37,971 nt of DNA, taken from CAZFYZ01 sp964523735 (GTDB lineage: Bacteria; Armatimonadota; UBA5829). Location: positions 1 to 37,971 of the forward strand of contig CAZFYZ010000028.1 in the NCBI GenBank assembly GCA_964523735.1, given 5' to 3'. Shown here piece by piece: positions 1 through 6,741 of the stretch (positions within the stretch are counted from its first letter, which is position 1; each line of letters opens with the position of its first letter). Both the position numbers and the translations under genes were made by a program. The notes under the pieces were generated by a model. That model was given only the letters and a program-made list of their open reading frames with translations, made no database searches and was not told the origin of the DNA.

Positions 1-1
1 C

Positions 2-1012
2 TTGATAAAGATAAAGGTATCGAGCAAGGTGGGCAATTGGATCGCTCAACTCACACCTGGCGGCAACTGCCAATGGGATGGTGTGCAGTTTGGCTTTGAG
101 GACATGGAGGAGAGCGATGCATGGATCGTTTACGAAGGGATCGAGAAGCCTGACACTACGATATGCCCTCCGAACCGCGTTATACTGATACTTACCGAGC
201 CGCCGTGCATGAAGCCCTACGGCAAATGGTACCTTAAGCAGTTTTCTGCAGTCGTTGGTTACCGCGCAGGTATCAGACACCCGAACATTCTCGAAAATGA
301 GCTGGCTCCCCTGGCTCCGTTCGTAATGCGCACGTACGACGAGCTCATCGATGCCGCGCCGCCGGAGAAGACAAAAGCACTGTCGATATGCTGTTCCGAC
401 AAGACGTACAGGCCTGGAAACAGGAAGCGGTACAACTTCTGTCTTCGCTTGAAGGAACACTTTGGTGACCGCATTGACTGGTGGGGGCGCGGAATACGGC
501 CACTCGCGGACAAATGGGACGCACTCGGTCCGTACCGGTACTCTGTTGCCATCGAGAACTCACGCGTTGAGAACTACATAAGCGAGAAGTTCACTGACTG
601 CATTCTCGCCTGTACCGTTCCACTTTACTGGGGAGCCCGTAACATAGCACAGCATTTTCCGAATGAATGCTTTGTTGATATAGATGTTGACGATTTTTGC
701 CGCTCGGTTCAGCTAATAGAGAGCCTTATTTCGTCGGAAGACCACTACAACAGCGTTGTGGGCAACCTGGTGCAAGAACGTCAACGACTACTGACACACC
801 TCCACCAACCCCCCGCGTTCGTGAGACTTGCGCGCACTTGCGGCGCACCGATGCCAAAGAGGGCTGTTACGTTATATCCAGAAATGCGTCGCGCAGGTAT
901 CCTGAGGCAGATATGGAGGCCGGTGTACAACACGACACGCAATCTTCAGGCTACGGATCGTTCTCGCGTGTGTCTGGGGGAGATCCGGGTTTCCTCGATG
1001 CCTCGGGGGTAG
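2..1012 (+). CDS. Glycosyltransferase family 10 (fucosyltransferase-like) protein
   Basis: Predicted sugar-nucleotide-dependent glycosyltransferase of the GT10 (alpha-1,3/1,4-fucosyltransferase) fold, probably decorating a surface glycan in the cytoplasm or at the inner membrane. The C-terminal donor-binding core is clear: a segment reading AIENSRVENYISEKFTD is followed by VPLYWGARNI and FPNECFVDID at about residues 181-230, the standard GT10 signature. The N-terminus (PGGNCQWDGVQFGFED) also looks like the family start, so little is missing. The first readable start is TTG at the very window edge; no ribosome site can be seen, so the true start may lie upstream. The roughly 90 residues after the core are not recognisable. 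The acceptor cannot be told from sequence. Downstream DNA is non-coding and repeat-rich. Confidence 0.85.
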   Translation: MIKIKVSSKVGNWIAQLTPGGNCQWDGVQFGFEDMEESDAWIVYEGIEKPDTTICPPNRVILILTEPPCMKPYGKWYLKQFSAVVGYRAGIRHPNILENELAPLAPFVMRTYDELIDAAPPEKTKALSICCSDKTYRPGNRKRYNFCLRLKEHFGDRIDWWGRGIRPLADKWDALGPYRYSVAIENSRVENYISEKFTDCILACTVPLYWGARNIAQHFPNECFVDIDVDDFCRSVQLIESLISSEDHYNSVVGNLVQERQRLLTHLHQPPAFVRLARTCGAPMPKRAVTLYPEMRRAGILRQIWRPVYNTTRNLQATDRSRVCLGEIRVSSMPRG

Positions 1013-1045
1013 GGATAGACCCTGCTATGATACTGCCTCCGTTGT

Positions 1046-1127
1046 TTCTATGCTTCCCTATAGAAGTGTGCGTCAAGTGCCGCCGTGCCTGGCTGATATA
1101 GGTACAGTTTGAGCGATTTCCCTATTG
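1046..1127 (+). repeat. Direct repeat of about 82 bp, copy 1
   Basis: Starts with TTCTATGC, then CCTATAGAAGTGTGCGTCAA, and ends with GTACAGTTTGAGCGATTTCC. The second copy at 1275-1355 matches over the whole length with a few substitutions and a small indel. It is non-coding, and no inverted termini or flanking duplication are evident. Confidence 0.8.
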
Positions 1128-1274
1128 GCGCTTATCGTGCGCAGTTTGTCGTCGCGTCTGTGGGGCCTCTCAATTCGGCACTGGACCATCGAGTGGTCAG
1201 AAGCATAGTAGGAGAGTGCCCCGTTAGCTCGCTTCACTGCACATCTGGAATCTGGCCGCCGTCATGCGGCTTTC

Positions 1275-1355
1275 TTTCTATGCCCCTATAGAAGTGTGCG
1301 TCAAGTGCCACCGTGTCCGGGCTGATGCCAGTACAGTTTGAGCGATTTCCTGATG
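1275..1355 (+). repeat. Direct repeat of about 81 bp, copy 2
   Basis: Second copy of the unit at 1046-1127, same orientation, about 147 bp further on. It shares CCTATAGAAGTGTGCGTCAA and GTACAGTTTGAGCGATTTCC exactly, with substitutions between them (for example CTGATATAG against CTGATGCCA). Confidence 0.8.
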
Positions 1356-1642
1356 GTCGGGGGTATGCTACCCGGGACCCAAGTTCTCCGGGCATGTTGC
1401 CCGCGCCAGGGCTTGCTGAACGATGGTGCTCTGCAGGGGGCAGTATGACCCGGGAACGTCGGACAGAGGCAACAGGCCTCCGCCCATCAAACATGCCTCC
1501 ACCCATCAAGGGCTTGGAGCAGCGCTCGGGCAAGTTCTGTGGTCGCGGTTGACACGAGTGCCCAGGGACTCGGGACGTGGCTTGTCCGACACGTAGGTGA
1601 GGCAGCACGCATCCTTCCCTCTCCCTCCCGCCCCGGTCATGC

Positions 1643-1673
1643 CATACAACCCTATACTATATAGGGTTGTATG
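1643..1673. repeat. Perfect 14-bp inverted repeat with 3-nt loop
   Basis: CATACAACCCTATA, then CTA, then TATAGGGTTGTATG: 14 of 14 bases pair. It is AT-rich and lacks a T-tract, so it is not an obvious terminator. It could be a protein-binding palindrome or a mobile-element relic. A weaker related hairpin (TAACCCT/AGGGTTA) is at 2870-2892. Confidence 0.75.
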
Positions 1674-1723
1674 TTGGCGTATGTTTTTCTATGCCTCGGC
1701 ACGAACCCGGCTCGCAATAGAAA

Positions 1724-1847
1724 CAAGCCCAGGGAACTATGCGTCGGAGGGCTCTTTGCACCGACGCTAGTTCCCGGTGTCTGAGATCAGGCCGTGTGTG
1801 GGCAGACACGCTCCTGCATCGGTGCAGAAGGCCTCCCGATGCATACG
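1724..1847 (+). repeat. REPIN-like double hairpin, left flank of the RAYT gene
   Basis: Two stem-loops in 124 bp. The first pairs GGGAACTA (1732-1739) and GCGTCGG (1741-1747) with CCGACGC (1761-1767) and TAGTTCCC (1768-1775), with one bulged T. The second pairs TGCATCGG (1815-1822) with CCGATGCA (1836-1843). The two hairpins are approximate reverse complements of each other, which is REPIN architecture (two inverted REPs with a spacer). A near-identical 125-bp copy in the same orientation lies on the other side of the transposase gene at 2510-2634. Confidence 0.85.
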
Positions 1848-1885
1848 TTCACGCACGGCGTACCGGACCGGACGAGCCTGCCGTG

Positions 1886-2443
1886 TTACCAATCGAAGTC
1901 ATCGAGGGCTATGGGGCCCTCGCCCCTGGCATACCACGCCGCACTGGAGAACTCCCAGTCCTCGGGAGCCGCAACGAGCCCTGCGCGAACGGGATTGTTG
2001 TGGATGTACTCAAGCTTCTGCCGCAGTCCGTCCTCACGCGTCACTGGGAATGCGCGGCCTCGTTCCTTCCACACGCGCACGGCGTCGCCGTCACGCGCTT
2101 GCCTCTTGAACTGCTCCAGCCACAGCAGCGCGATGGGCTCGCCCCTATCTGCTGCCCTTTGAGTCAGCCCTGCCAATCGACTGGACGCAGCTCCCAGGAA
2201 CTGCCTCAGGAACCTCTTAATAGCCGACGCATCCTCTGCCCAGACAGCCAAGTGGATGTGGTCAGGCATGATCACATACCCGACCAGCTTTACTCCACAG
2301 CGCACACGGCACTCGTCTAGCACCTGCAGCAGGAGACGAGCAGCTTTTGGACTGCGGAGGACAGGAACTCGTGCCACGACGGCGCTGGTCCAGAAGCACA
2401 CGGCACCGTCGAGAAACACATTGTGATAGCGAGTCGATGGCAT
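1886..2443 (-). CDS. REP-associated tyrosine transposase (RAYT, Y1/HUH family)
   Basis: Single-strand-acting Y1 transposase of the TnpA_REP (IS200-like) group, which is thought to mobilise REP/REPIN hairpins. The 185-residue protein has the HUH metal site in MPDHIHLAV (His62 and His64). The catalytic tyrosine lies in KLEYIHNNPVRAGLV (Tyr146), a hallmark of RAYTs, followed by the usual DWEFSSAAWY tail. I chose the ATG at 2443 because the protein then begins MPSTRYHNVFLDG, in line with the family. An upstream TTG at 2512 would start inside the flanking REPIN. The gene looks intact and single-copy in this window. Flanking REPIN copies (1724-1847 and 2510-2634) are probably its substrates. No terminal structures of a classical IS were seen. 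Confidence 0.92.
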   Translation of the reverse strand: MPSTRYHNVFLDGAVCFWTSAVVARVPVLRSPKAARLLLQVLDECRVRCGVKLVGYVIMPDHIHLAVWAEDASAIKRFLRQFLGAASSRLAGLTQRAADRGEPIALLWLEQFKRQARDGDAVRVWKERGRAFPVTREDGLRQKLEYIHNNPVRAGLVAAPEDWEFSSAAWYARGEGPIALDDFDW

Positions 2444-2509
2444 CCCAGCAACATGATAGCCCTGCCGCACAAAGCGAGCAAGCGCAGGCCCGCCCGGAAC
2501 GTGGTTCCA

Positions 2510-2634
2510 CAAGCCCAGGGAACTATGCGTCGGAGGGCTTTTTGCACCGACGCTTAGTTCCCGGTGTCTGAGATCAGGCCGTGTGTGAGCAGACCGCTCC
2601 TGCGTCGGGGCAAAAGGCCCTCCCGACGCATACG
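2510..2634 (+). repeat. REPIN-like double hairpin, right flank of the RAYT gene
   Basis: Direct copy of 1724-1847. The first hairpin pairs GGGAACTA (2518-2525) and GCGTCGG (2527-2533) with CCGACGC (2547-2553) and TAGTTCCC (2555-2562), with one T-T mismatch. The second pairs TGCGTCGG (2601-2608) with CCGACGCA (2623-2630). Relative to the left copy, the second stem carries an A-T to G-C change on both sides, so pairing is kept. Confidence 0.85.
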
Positions 2635-2944
2635 CTTACCTTCTTCTGTGCTTCAAGACTGCACCTCCGCCCATCGAGTCTCTGAGCACAGTGACCGGCA
2701 GGGCTTGGCCAGAAAGCTGCGCCAACTATGCACAGGGGTATGTTACACCGCTGGCCAGGTCGAACAGCTTGTATTATCAGTCAGCAGGCTTGGCCAATGC
2801 CTCAAACACCCCCGTGTGCATTGTTGGCTAAGCATTTTGGCTCATGCGCCAAATTCTTGAGCCAAGTTATAACCCTATATGGATAAGGGTTAGGCCAAGG
2901 CCAGAGCCGTACTGACCTCGCGTAGCAGTCCGGGTGGAACTTCC

Positions 2945-3040
2945 ATGCCTCGGCACGAATCCGCCCTCGTCGACCAGATCAAGCCTTGTCTTCGGCGCAA
3001 CCGCTCCTGCATCGGGGCAGAAAGCCTCCCGATGCACACG
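2945..3040 (+). repeat. Degenerate REP-family copy
   Basis: Begins with the same 15 bases (ATGCCTCGGCACGAA) that precede the left REPIN at 1691-1705. It ends with a hairpin TGCATCGG (3008-3015)/CCGATGCA (3029-3036) matching the second hairpin of the RAYT-flanking units, including the preceding CGCTCC. The first hairpin is missing, so only one REP remains. Confidence 0.7.
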
Positions 3041-3064
3041 AACACCGGGCGCTGGACTTGTGCA

Positions 3065-3073
3065 TGGTATACT
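3065..3073 (+). promoter_or_regulatory. Possible extended -10 promoter of the prepilin-like gene
   Basis: TGGTATACT fits an extended -10 element (TGnTATAnT) 46 bp before the start at 3120. No good -35 is visible. It lies just after the degenerate REP copy. Confidence 0.35.
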
Positions 3074-3119
3074 GATCATAGTCTGGCTGCCAGGCATTCT
3101 GTCCGATAAGGGGGAACTA

Positions 3120-3782
3120 ATGGATCGAAACAAAGCACGAGGGCTAACGCTGATCGATCTGGTAGTGGCTAACGCGATTCTAGTGGTACTCGCGGGTATC
3201 CTGCTGCCAATCCTGCCACCCGGTCGGGATAGATCACGGCAGGCACACTGCGCCAAGAACTGCAGAGAGTTGGCTGCGGCGATCATCCGTTATGCTGACG
3301 CCAACGACGGCTGGATAGTGAAGAGCGCTCATCCGACTGGGTCAGGCGTTGTGCCGTGGATGACTCTGCTGAAACCCTACCACAAGGATGACCCAATAGA
3401 GATATGCCCCAGTCGCATAGCGCCGTACCCCGATATTCTCTCCGGCGGGATTGGGCTGAGCCACCCGTACATATGCGGCTATTGGGACAGTGAAAGAAAA
3501 CTCCTCTCCCAGATACAACAGCCCTCAAGGACAGTCGTCGCGGGCGACGCCGGCTTCGTCAGGAATCCCACTGCTCCGCCTGACAAGTGGATCGAGGAAC
3601 GGTCTACCTGGATATTCAGGACACCGAACGTGTGGTATTTTGGTAACGAGCGCATGGTCGCGCGCCACAATGGGTTCGCAAATGCGGCGTTCCTCGACGG
3701 CCACGTCAGGCCCATGAAACTGAGCGAGATCGGCTTTCAGTATCCTGAGAAACACCCGCTGGCAATGTGGGACCGGTTCTAG
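3120..3782 (+). CDS. Prepilin-like protein with H-X9-DG C-terminal motif (DUF1559-type)
   Basis: Secreted or pseudopilin-type protein of the large 'prepilin N-terminal cleavage/methylation plus H-X9-DG' family expanded in Planctomycetota, Lentisphaerota and Armatimonadota; its biochemical role is unknown. The 220-residue protein begins MDRNKARGLTLIDLVVANAI, a short basic leader, the Gly cleavage point, then one hydrophobic helix. The usual Glu5 after cleavage is Asp here. CAKNCRELAAAIIRYADAND matches the conserved segment after the helix. RHNGFANAAFLDGHVRPM near the end contains the H-X9-DG motif. Start ATG 3120 is set by AAGGGGG five bases upstream; a longer open frame runs back through the REP relic and is not used. 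No pilus genes are nearby. Confidence 0.85.
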   Translation: MDRNKARGLTLIDLVVANAILVVLAGILLPILPPGRDRSRQAHCAKNCRELAAAIIRYADANDGWIVKSAHPTGSGVVPWMTLLKPYHKDDPIEICPSRIAPYPDILSGGIGLSHPYICGYWDSERKLLSQIQQPSRTVVAGDAGFVRNPTAPPDKWIEERSTWIFRTPNVWYFGNERMVARHNGFANAAFLDGHVRPMKLSEIGFQYPEKHPLAMWDRF

Positions 3783-3896
3783 CCGCGGCCCTGGAGCCCC
3801 AGATCTGGAGGCTGTCTCAACGGTCCATGCACCGGATGCTCACCCGCAGCTCGGTTGCCCGGCAGATCCTACCAGCCATCCAAAGGAGCACTGCCA

Positions 3897-4556
3897 ATGC
3901 CCCGCATCTATAGAGCAATCGTCCGTCCCGCTGAGACTGGCGGATACGAAGCAGTGATGCCCGGTCGGCCCTACGATTCGGCCGATGGCGGCACGCGAGA
4001 AGAGTCGATAACCAACCTCAGGAATCGGCTCGCCAGGCATCTGGTGAGTCTCCGGCCGGACTACACCAACAACCCTCCCGATGACAGCGCCAAAGATCGC
4101 CTGCCGGGTGTGATCTATCCACCGGACCTGTCCGACCCAAGGGTTCAGGGACTGCTCAACGCTATGGTCATCACAGACAACGCGCTGGTGCTGAGCGATG
4201 AGGACGCGAAGTGGTTCGGCACGCTCGTAGGTGGCTTGAGAATCAGGCCAGCCATGTTCATACCCTGCCACCGCGAATGCTCCGGCTATGATCTGGTGGT
4301 GAGCTACCTTCTGGGGTTCGAGTATGCCCAAAGCCATCAGGAGACAGAGCCCGTGCTAGATCTCTTCCAGGGGTTGGTTCAGCAGAGACTGGGCGGCGCA
4401 CACAACGAGCGCTGGTCAAGCAAGATATGGTCGGATGCGCAAGAAGACAACGATAGGGCCCTCACGCTCCTCTTTGACCTGCTCGAGGAGTACGTCCGCG
4501 GCGATTGGCTAGAACCAGGCTCCACCATCGTCCAGTTTGAGTGCCCTATCGACTAG
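3897..4556 (+). CDS. Hypothetical protein, HicB-like N-terminus possible
   Basis: I do not recognise this 219-residue soluble protein. Start ATG 3897 is supported by AAAGGAG eight bases upstream. The first 50 residues (IYRAIVRPAETGGYEAVMPG, then a Gly/Thr turn and a helix with EESITNLRNRL) resemble the HicB/ribbon-helix-associated RNase H-like fold in pattern, but this is weak inference. No signal peptide or membrane segment is visible, and the C-terminal two thirds match nothing I know. No HicA-like toxin lies next to it. It stands alone between the prepilin-like gene and the convergent YjbH-like gene. Confidence 0.6.
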   Translation: MPRIYRAIVRPAETGGYEAVMPGRPYDSADGGTREESITNLRNRLARHLVSLRPDYTNNPPDDSAKDRLPGVIYPPDLSDPRVQGLLNAMVITDNALVLSDEDAKWFGTLVGGLRIRPAMFIPCHRECSGYDLVVSYLLGFEYAQSHQETEPVLDLFQGLVQQRLGGAHNERWSSKIWSDAQEDNDRALTLLFDLLEEYVRGDWLEPGSTIVQFECPID

Positions 4557-4578
4557 TACCCGCAAATCCCGTAGACGC

Positions 4579-4613
4579 AAAAAGAGGGCGGAAACCCGGG
4601 GCTTCCACCCTCT
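4579..4613 (-). terminator. Rho-independent terminator of the YjbH-like gene
   Basis: Stem AGAGGGCGGAA (4583-4593) and TTCCACCCTCT (4603-4613), followed on the minus strand by a T-run (4579-4583 complement). The single mismatch becomes a G-U wobble only in the minus-strand transcript, so it fits the gene ending at 4645. Confidence 0.8.
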
Positions 4614-4644
4614 GCACTCTCGTGCGGAATCATTCCGCAGGCCA

Positions 4645-5283
4645 CTAGAAACCTGAGCTGTACCTCAGCCCCAAACCAAGCAGATCGCCATCGAGGAGCC
4701 CGGCGTGCACCTGCAGCCCTTTGGTGGCAAGGTAGTTCACGCCGAAGTTGAGGTTCGCGGAGTCATACTCGAGCATAAGCTCTATGCGCTCATTGGCCAG
4801 GGTCGTCACGCTGGCAAAGAAACCGTCCGGCCAATCGCTTCCCGCCCCTACGGTGAAGCGAGGTTGCAAGAAGGTCTGCTCACCAAATGAGAGCGTCTTG
4901 CTCAGGGCGAAATAAGAGCTGAAGCTGGTCTCATCGAACAAGTCAATAGCGCCGATTGCGAGCGCAGGGGTCTTCTCGGTCTCCTTCAGGAGCCTCAGCT
5001 TCGTGTTGACGTAGGTGCTGCTGTCTCCGGATTCTCGGTCGAGCAGCAAGGCGCCGACTTCCAAGCCATCGAACAGGCCAACGTTGCCCGACCAATAGGA
5101 AGACGTGTTACTGTCACGAGTGATAGCGCCTACTCCGAAGTTGAGTTCGGACTTGCCAAGGGTGTCGGCGGTCGGCGTAAACATCAGCCCGGTGAATCCG
5201 TAGTAGGCTGGTCCTGCCTGGCTCGCGACCGTCAAGACCGCGAGGACAAGCACGCAGAGTAAGATTGTAGTGCAGCTCTTCAT
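4645..5283 (-). CDS. YjbH-like outer-membrane beta-barrel protein
   Basis: Probable outer-membrane protein of the YjbH/GfcD type, linked in enterobacteria to exopolysaccharide secretion. The 212-residue protein has a classic signal peptide (MKSCTTILLCVLVLAVLTVA, cleavage near SQAG) and then YYGFTGLMFTPTADTLGKSE, the conserved start of the family. The rest is short amphipathic beta segments ending LGLGLRYSSGF, with a C-terminal Phe typical of barrel proteins. Start ATG 5283 is preceded by GAGGTGA. It is shorter than full YjbH, so it holds only one domain. A second, divergent relative is at 25875-26681 beside the SLBB exporter. A terminator follows at 4579-4613. Confidence 0.7.
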   Translation of the reverse strand: MKSCTTILLCVLVLAVLTVASQAGPAYYGFTGLMFTPTADTLGKSELNFGVGAITRDSNTSSYWSGNVGLFDGLEVGALLLDRESGDSSTYVNTKLRLLKETEKTPALAIGAIDLFDETSFSSYFALSKTLSFGEQTFLQPRFTVGAGSDWPDGFFASVTTLANERIELMLEYDSANLNFGVNYLATKGLQVHAGLLDGDLLGLGLRYSSGF

Positions 5284-5445
5284 TTCTTCACCTCTCCAAA
5301 CACACAAGTGTTCTGCCGCCAGGCAAACCACCACCCGGCAAAGGCAGACTGTTGAGTTGGGGGCTCCAGACGAGCCGGCCAAGCACTCCCGTGCTGGTTC
5401 GCTCCAAGCTCGGCCGTTTCCTTCTATGATCCATTGCTTCCGCCA

Positions 5446-5471
5446 CAAGCCTTGGGAACAATGCGTCGGAG
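5446..5471 (+). repeat. REP fragment
   Basis: CAAGCCTTGGGAACAATGCG followed by TCGGAG matches the left half of the RAYT-flanking unit (CAAGCCCAGGGAACTATGCG, TCGGAG). The pairing half is missing, so this is a truncated relic. Confidence 0.5.
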
Positions 5472-5500
5472 AGCTCGCGCCATCGCCTACCGTGCTCCGG

Positions 5501-5509
5501 TGCTATAAT
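5501..5509 (+). promoter_or_regulatory. Extended -10 promoter
   Basis: TGCTATAAT is a perfect extended -10 (TGn plus TATAAT), 40 bp before the start of the small membrane protein at 5550. The -35 position has no good match, as is common with extended -10 promoters. Confidence 0.6.
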
Positions 5510-5549
5510 GGCACGGGCAGGCTATCTCCGCCGCCCTCGGAGGCTAATG

Positions 5550-6050
5550 ATGAAGCCGAATAGGCTCATTTTACTCGTCATAGCTGTAATCCTGGTCGTG
5601 CTTGCGGCGACATGGCGCCTTTACAACCCGTTGGCTCCCAGCGGCGTGAAGGCGCTCATTGACTCGGAACTCAAGGAGATGCCCGGAGCTGAGCTTGATG
5701 GTGGTGGCATGATGATGAACGTGACCTACGCTCAGGTCATGCGCAAGTGGGAGTCGAAGTGGAAGGACATGGAACGCAGCGTTCGGCGGGGCGCGGCCTC
5801 AGAGTCCGAGGCCGAGGGAGTGCTGGCAACCGCGAGGAAGCACTTTGGCTCCGGCGACAACGAATTCTTCTACGGCGTGCCAGTCCAGACGAAGAGAATC
5901 TGGTACCGATTCAGGCCGGTCTGGATCATTAAGTTCCGCTGGGGAATCGGCAGTGACGGCGGCCCGACAGAGCCACCGAGCCATATCCGAACACTGGGGA
6001 TCAGCGGGACCAAGCCACACAAGCTGCTGGCAGTATCTACCTGCGGCTGA
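5550..6050 (+). CDS. Hypothetical protein with one N-terminal membrane anchor
   Basis: A 166-residue protein of unknown function. After MKPNR comes one hydrophobic helix (LILLVIAVILVVLAATW), so the rest is likely extracytoplasmic. The remaining sequence is charged, with helical segments around residues 55-100 and an aromatic stretch (WYRFRPVWIIKFRWG) near 130. Two tandem ATGs occur at 5547 and 5550. GGAGG at 5539-5543 leaves six bases before the second, which I prefer. A promoter is visible at 5501-5509. No family is recognised; the gene is convergent with the next. Confidence 0.65.
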   Translation: MKPNRLILLVIAVILVVLAATWRLYNPLAPSGVKALIDSELKEMPGAELDGGGMMMNVTYAQVMRKWESKWKDMERSVRRGAASESEAEGVLATARKHFGSGDNEFFYGVPVQTKRIWYRFRPVWIIKFRWGIGSDGGPTEPPSHIRTLGISGTKPHKLLAVSTCG

Positions 6051-6143
6051 TGTCAGCAATGCAGAGCTCCCAAGACACACCCACGGATGAGGAGAGCAGT
6101 GCCTGGGAAACTCTGCATTGCGGTCTTGACAAGACAAGAACGG

Positions 6144-6521
6144 CTACATACCGCCTGCCGCCGCCCGGGCCCTTGCGAACACCGGGAACAGGATCGCGGC
6201 CAGAACCCCTATTCCGAATGAAACCAGGATGATCGCGACGCCCCAGACGGTCCATACCTTCTGCGTCGCCTTGAACTGATCGACGCTGTCCCATCTTCTG
6301 TGCTGCCAGGCCCACTCACTGCCCTTTACGCCCAACACGATCGCCATGATGAACCCAACGTAGGGGACCAGAGCAAGCAGGCCGAGCCACACATGATTCC
6401 CAATCGCCCAGATCCAGCTAAGCAGGAACGCGCCCCAGTTCCACCCTCTTACCTCAGGCGGAACAGAGGCCATACTGCCTTGTCCTGATGTGTTCTGGGT
6501 AGTGTCGGTCATGTATTCCAA
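6144..6521 (-). CDS. Small multi-pass membrane protein with prepilin-like C-terminal helix
   Basis: An inner-membrane protein of about 125 residues and unknown role. The N-terminus is hydrophilic (TDTTQNTSGQGSMASVPPE). Two to three membrane helices follow (WNWGAFLLSWIWAIGNHVWL, ALVPYVGFIMAIVLG and VWTVWGVAIILVSFGIGVLAA), with EWAWQHRRWDSVDQF between them. The protein ends AILFPVFARARAAAGGM, which closely resembles the helix after the cleavage site of Armatimonadota H-X9-DG prepilins. I chose TTG 6521 because GGAGGT lies five bases upstream; ATG 6512 is the alternative, but the same site is then about 14 bases away. Confidence 0.65.
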   Translation of the reverse strand: MEYMTDTTQNTSGQGSMASVPPEVRGWNWGAFLLSWIWAIGNHVWLGLLALVPYVGFIMAIVLGVKGSEWAWQHRRWDSVDQFKATQKVWTVWGVAIILVSFGIGVLAAILFPVFARARAAAGGM

Positions 6522-6666
6522 GAGCCACCTCCAATCGCGCGCGAAGCACGCATCTGCTTCGTATTCCACGGCTGGCGGCAACAATCCTCCGCCGATGCCT
6601 CGAACAACCCACGAACTCGTTGGGAGTTCAAGCTCCATTCACTACCTAGACACCGGAGATCTCCCC

Positions 6667-6695
6667 TTGACAGGCTCAAAATGCTGGGGTATACT
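6667..6695 (+). promoter_or_regulatory. Sigma-70-type promoter of the PEP-CTERM gene
   Basis: TTGACA (6667-6672), 17-bp spacer, TATACT (6690-6695). It lies 46 bp before the ATG at 6742. Confidence 0.85.
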
Positions 6696-6741
6696 CCGAG
6701 GGTAGCAATCACAGAATTGTTCAAACAGAAGGAGGGGAAAG

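Larger units (their letters stand above)
1013..1723. other. Non-coding, repeat-bearing stretch
   Basis: No convincing gene is present. The short open frames here lack ribosome sites and recognisable protein features. The stretch holds two copies of a direct repeat of about 80 bp, a long perfect inverted repeat near 1643-1673, and the sequence ATGCCTCGGCACGAA at 1691-1705, which recurs exactly at 2945-2959. Confidence 0.6.
2635..3119. other. Intergenic stretch with degenerate REP copy
   Basis: No supportable gene is seen between the right REPIN and the prepilin-like gene. It contains a weak TAACCCT/AGGGTTA hairpin (2870-2892), a degenerate REP-family copy (2945-3040) and a possible extended -10 promoter (3065-3073). 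Confidence 0.5.

Noticed and set aside
1739..2320. Open frames on the plus strand across the RAYT gene
   Set aside because: They are antisense to a transposase with intact HUH and Tyr motifs, and start inside a REPIN.
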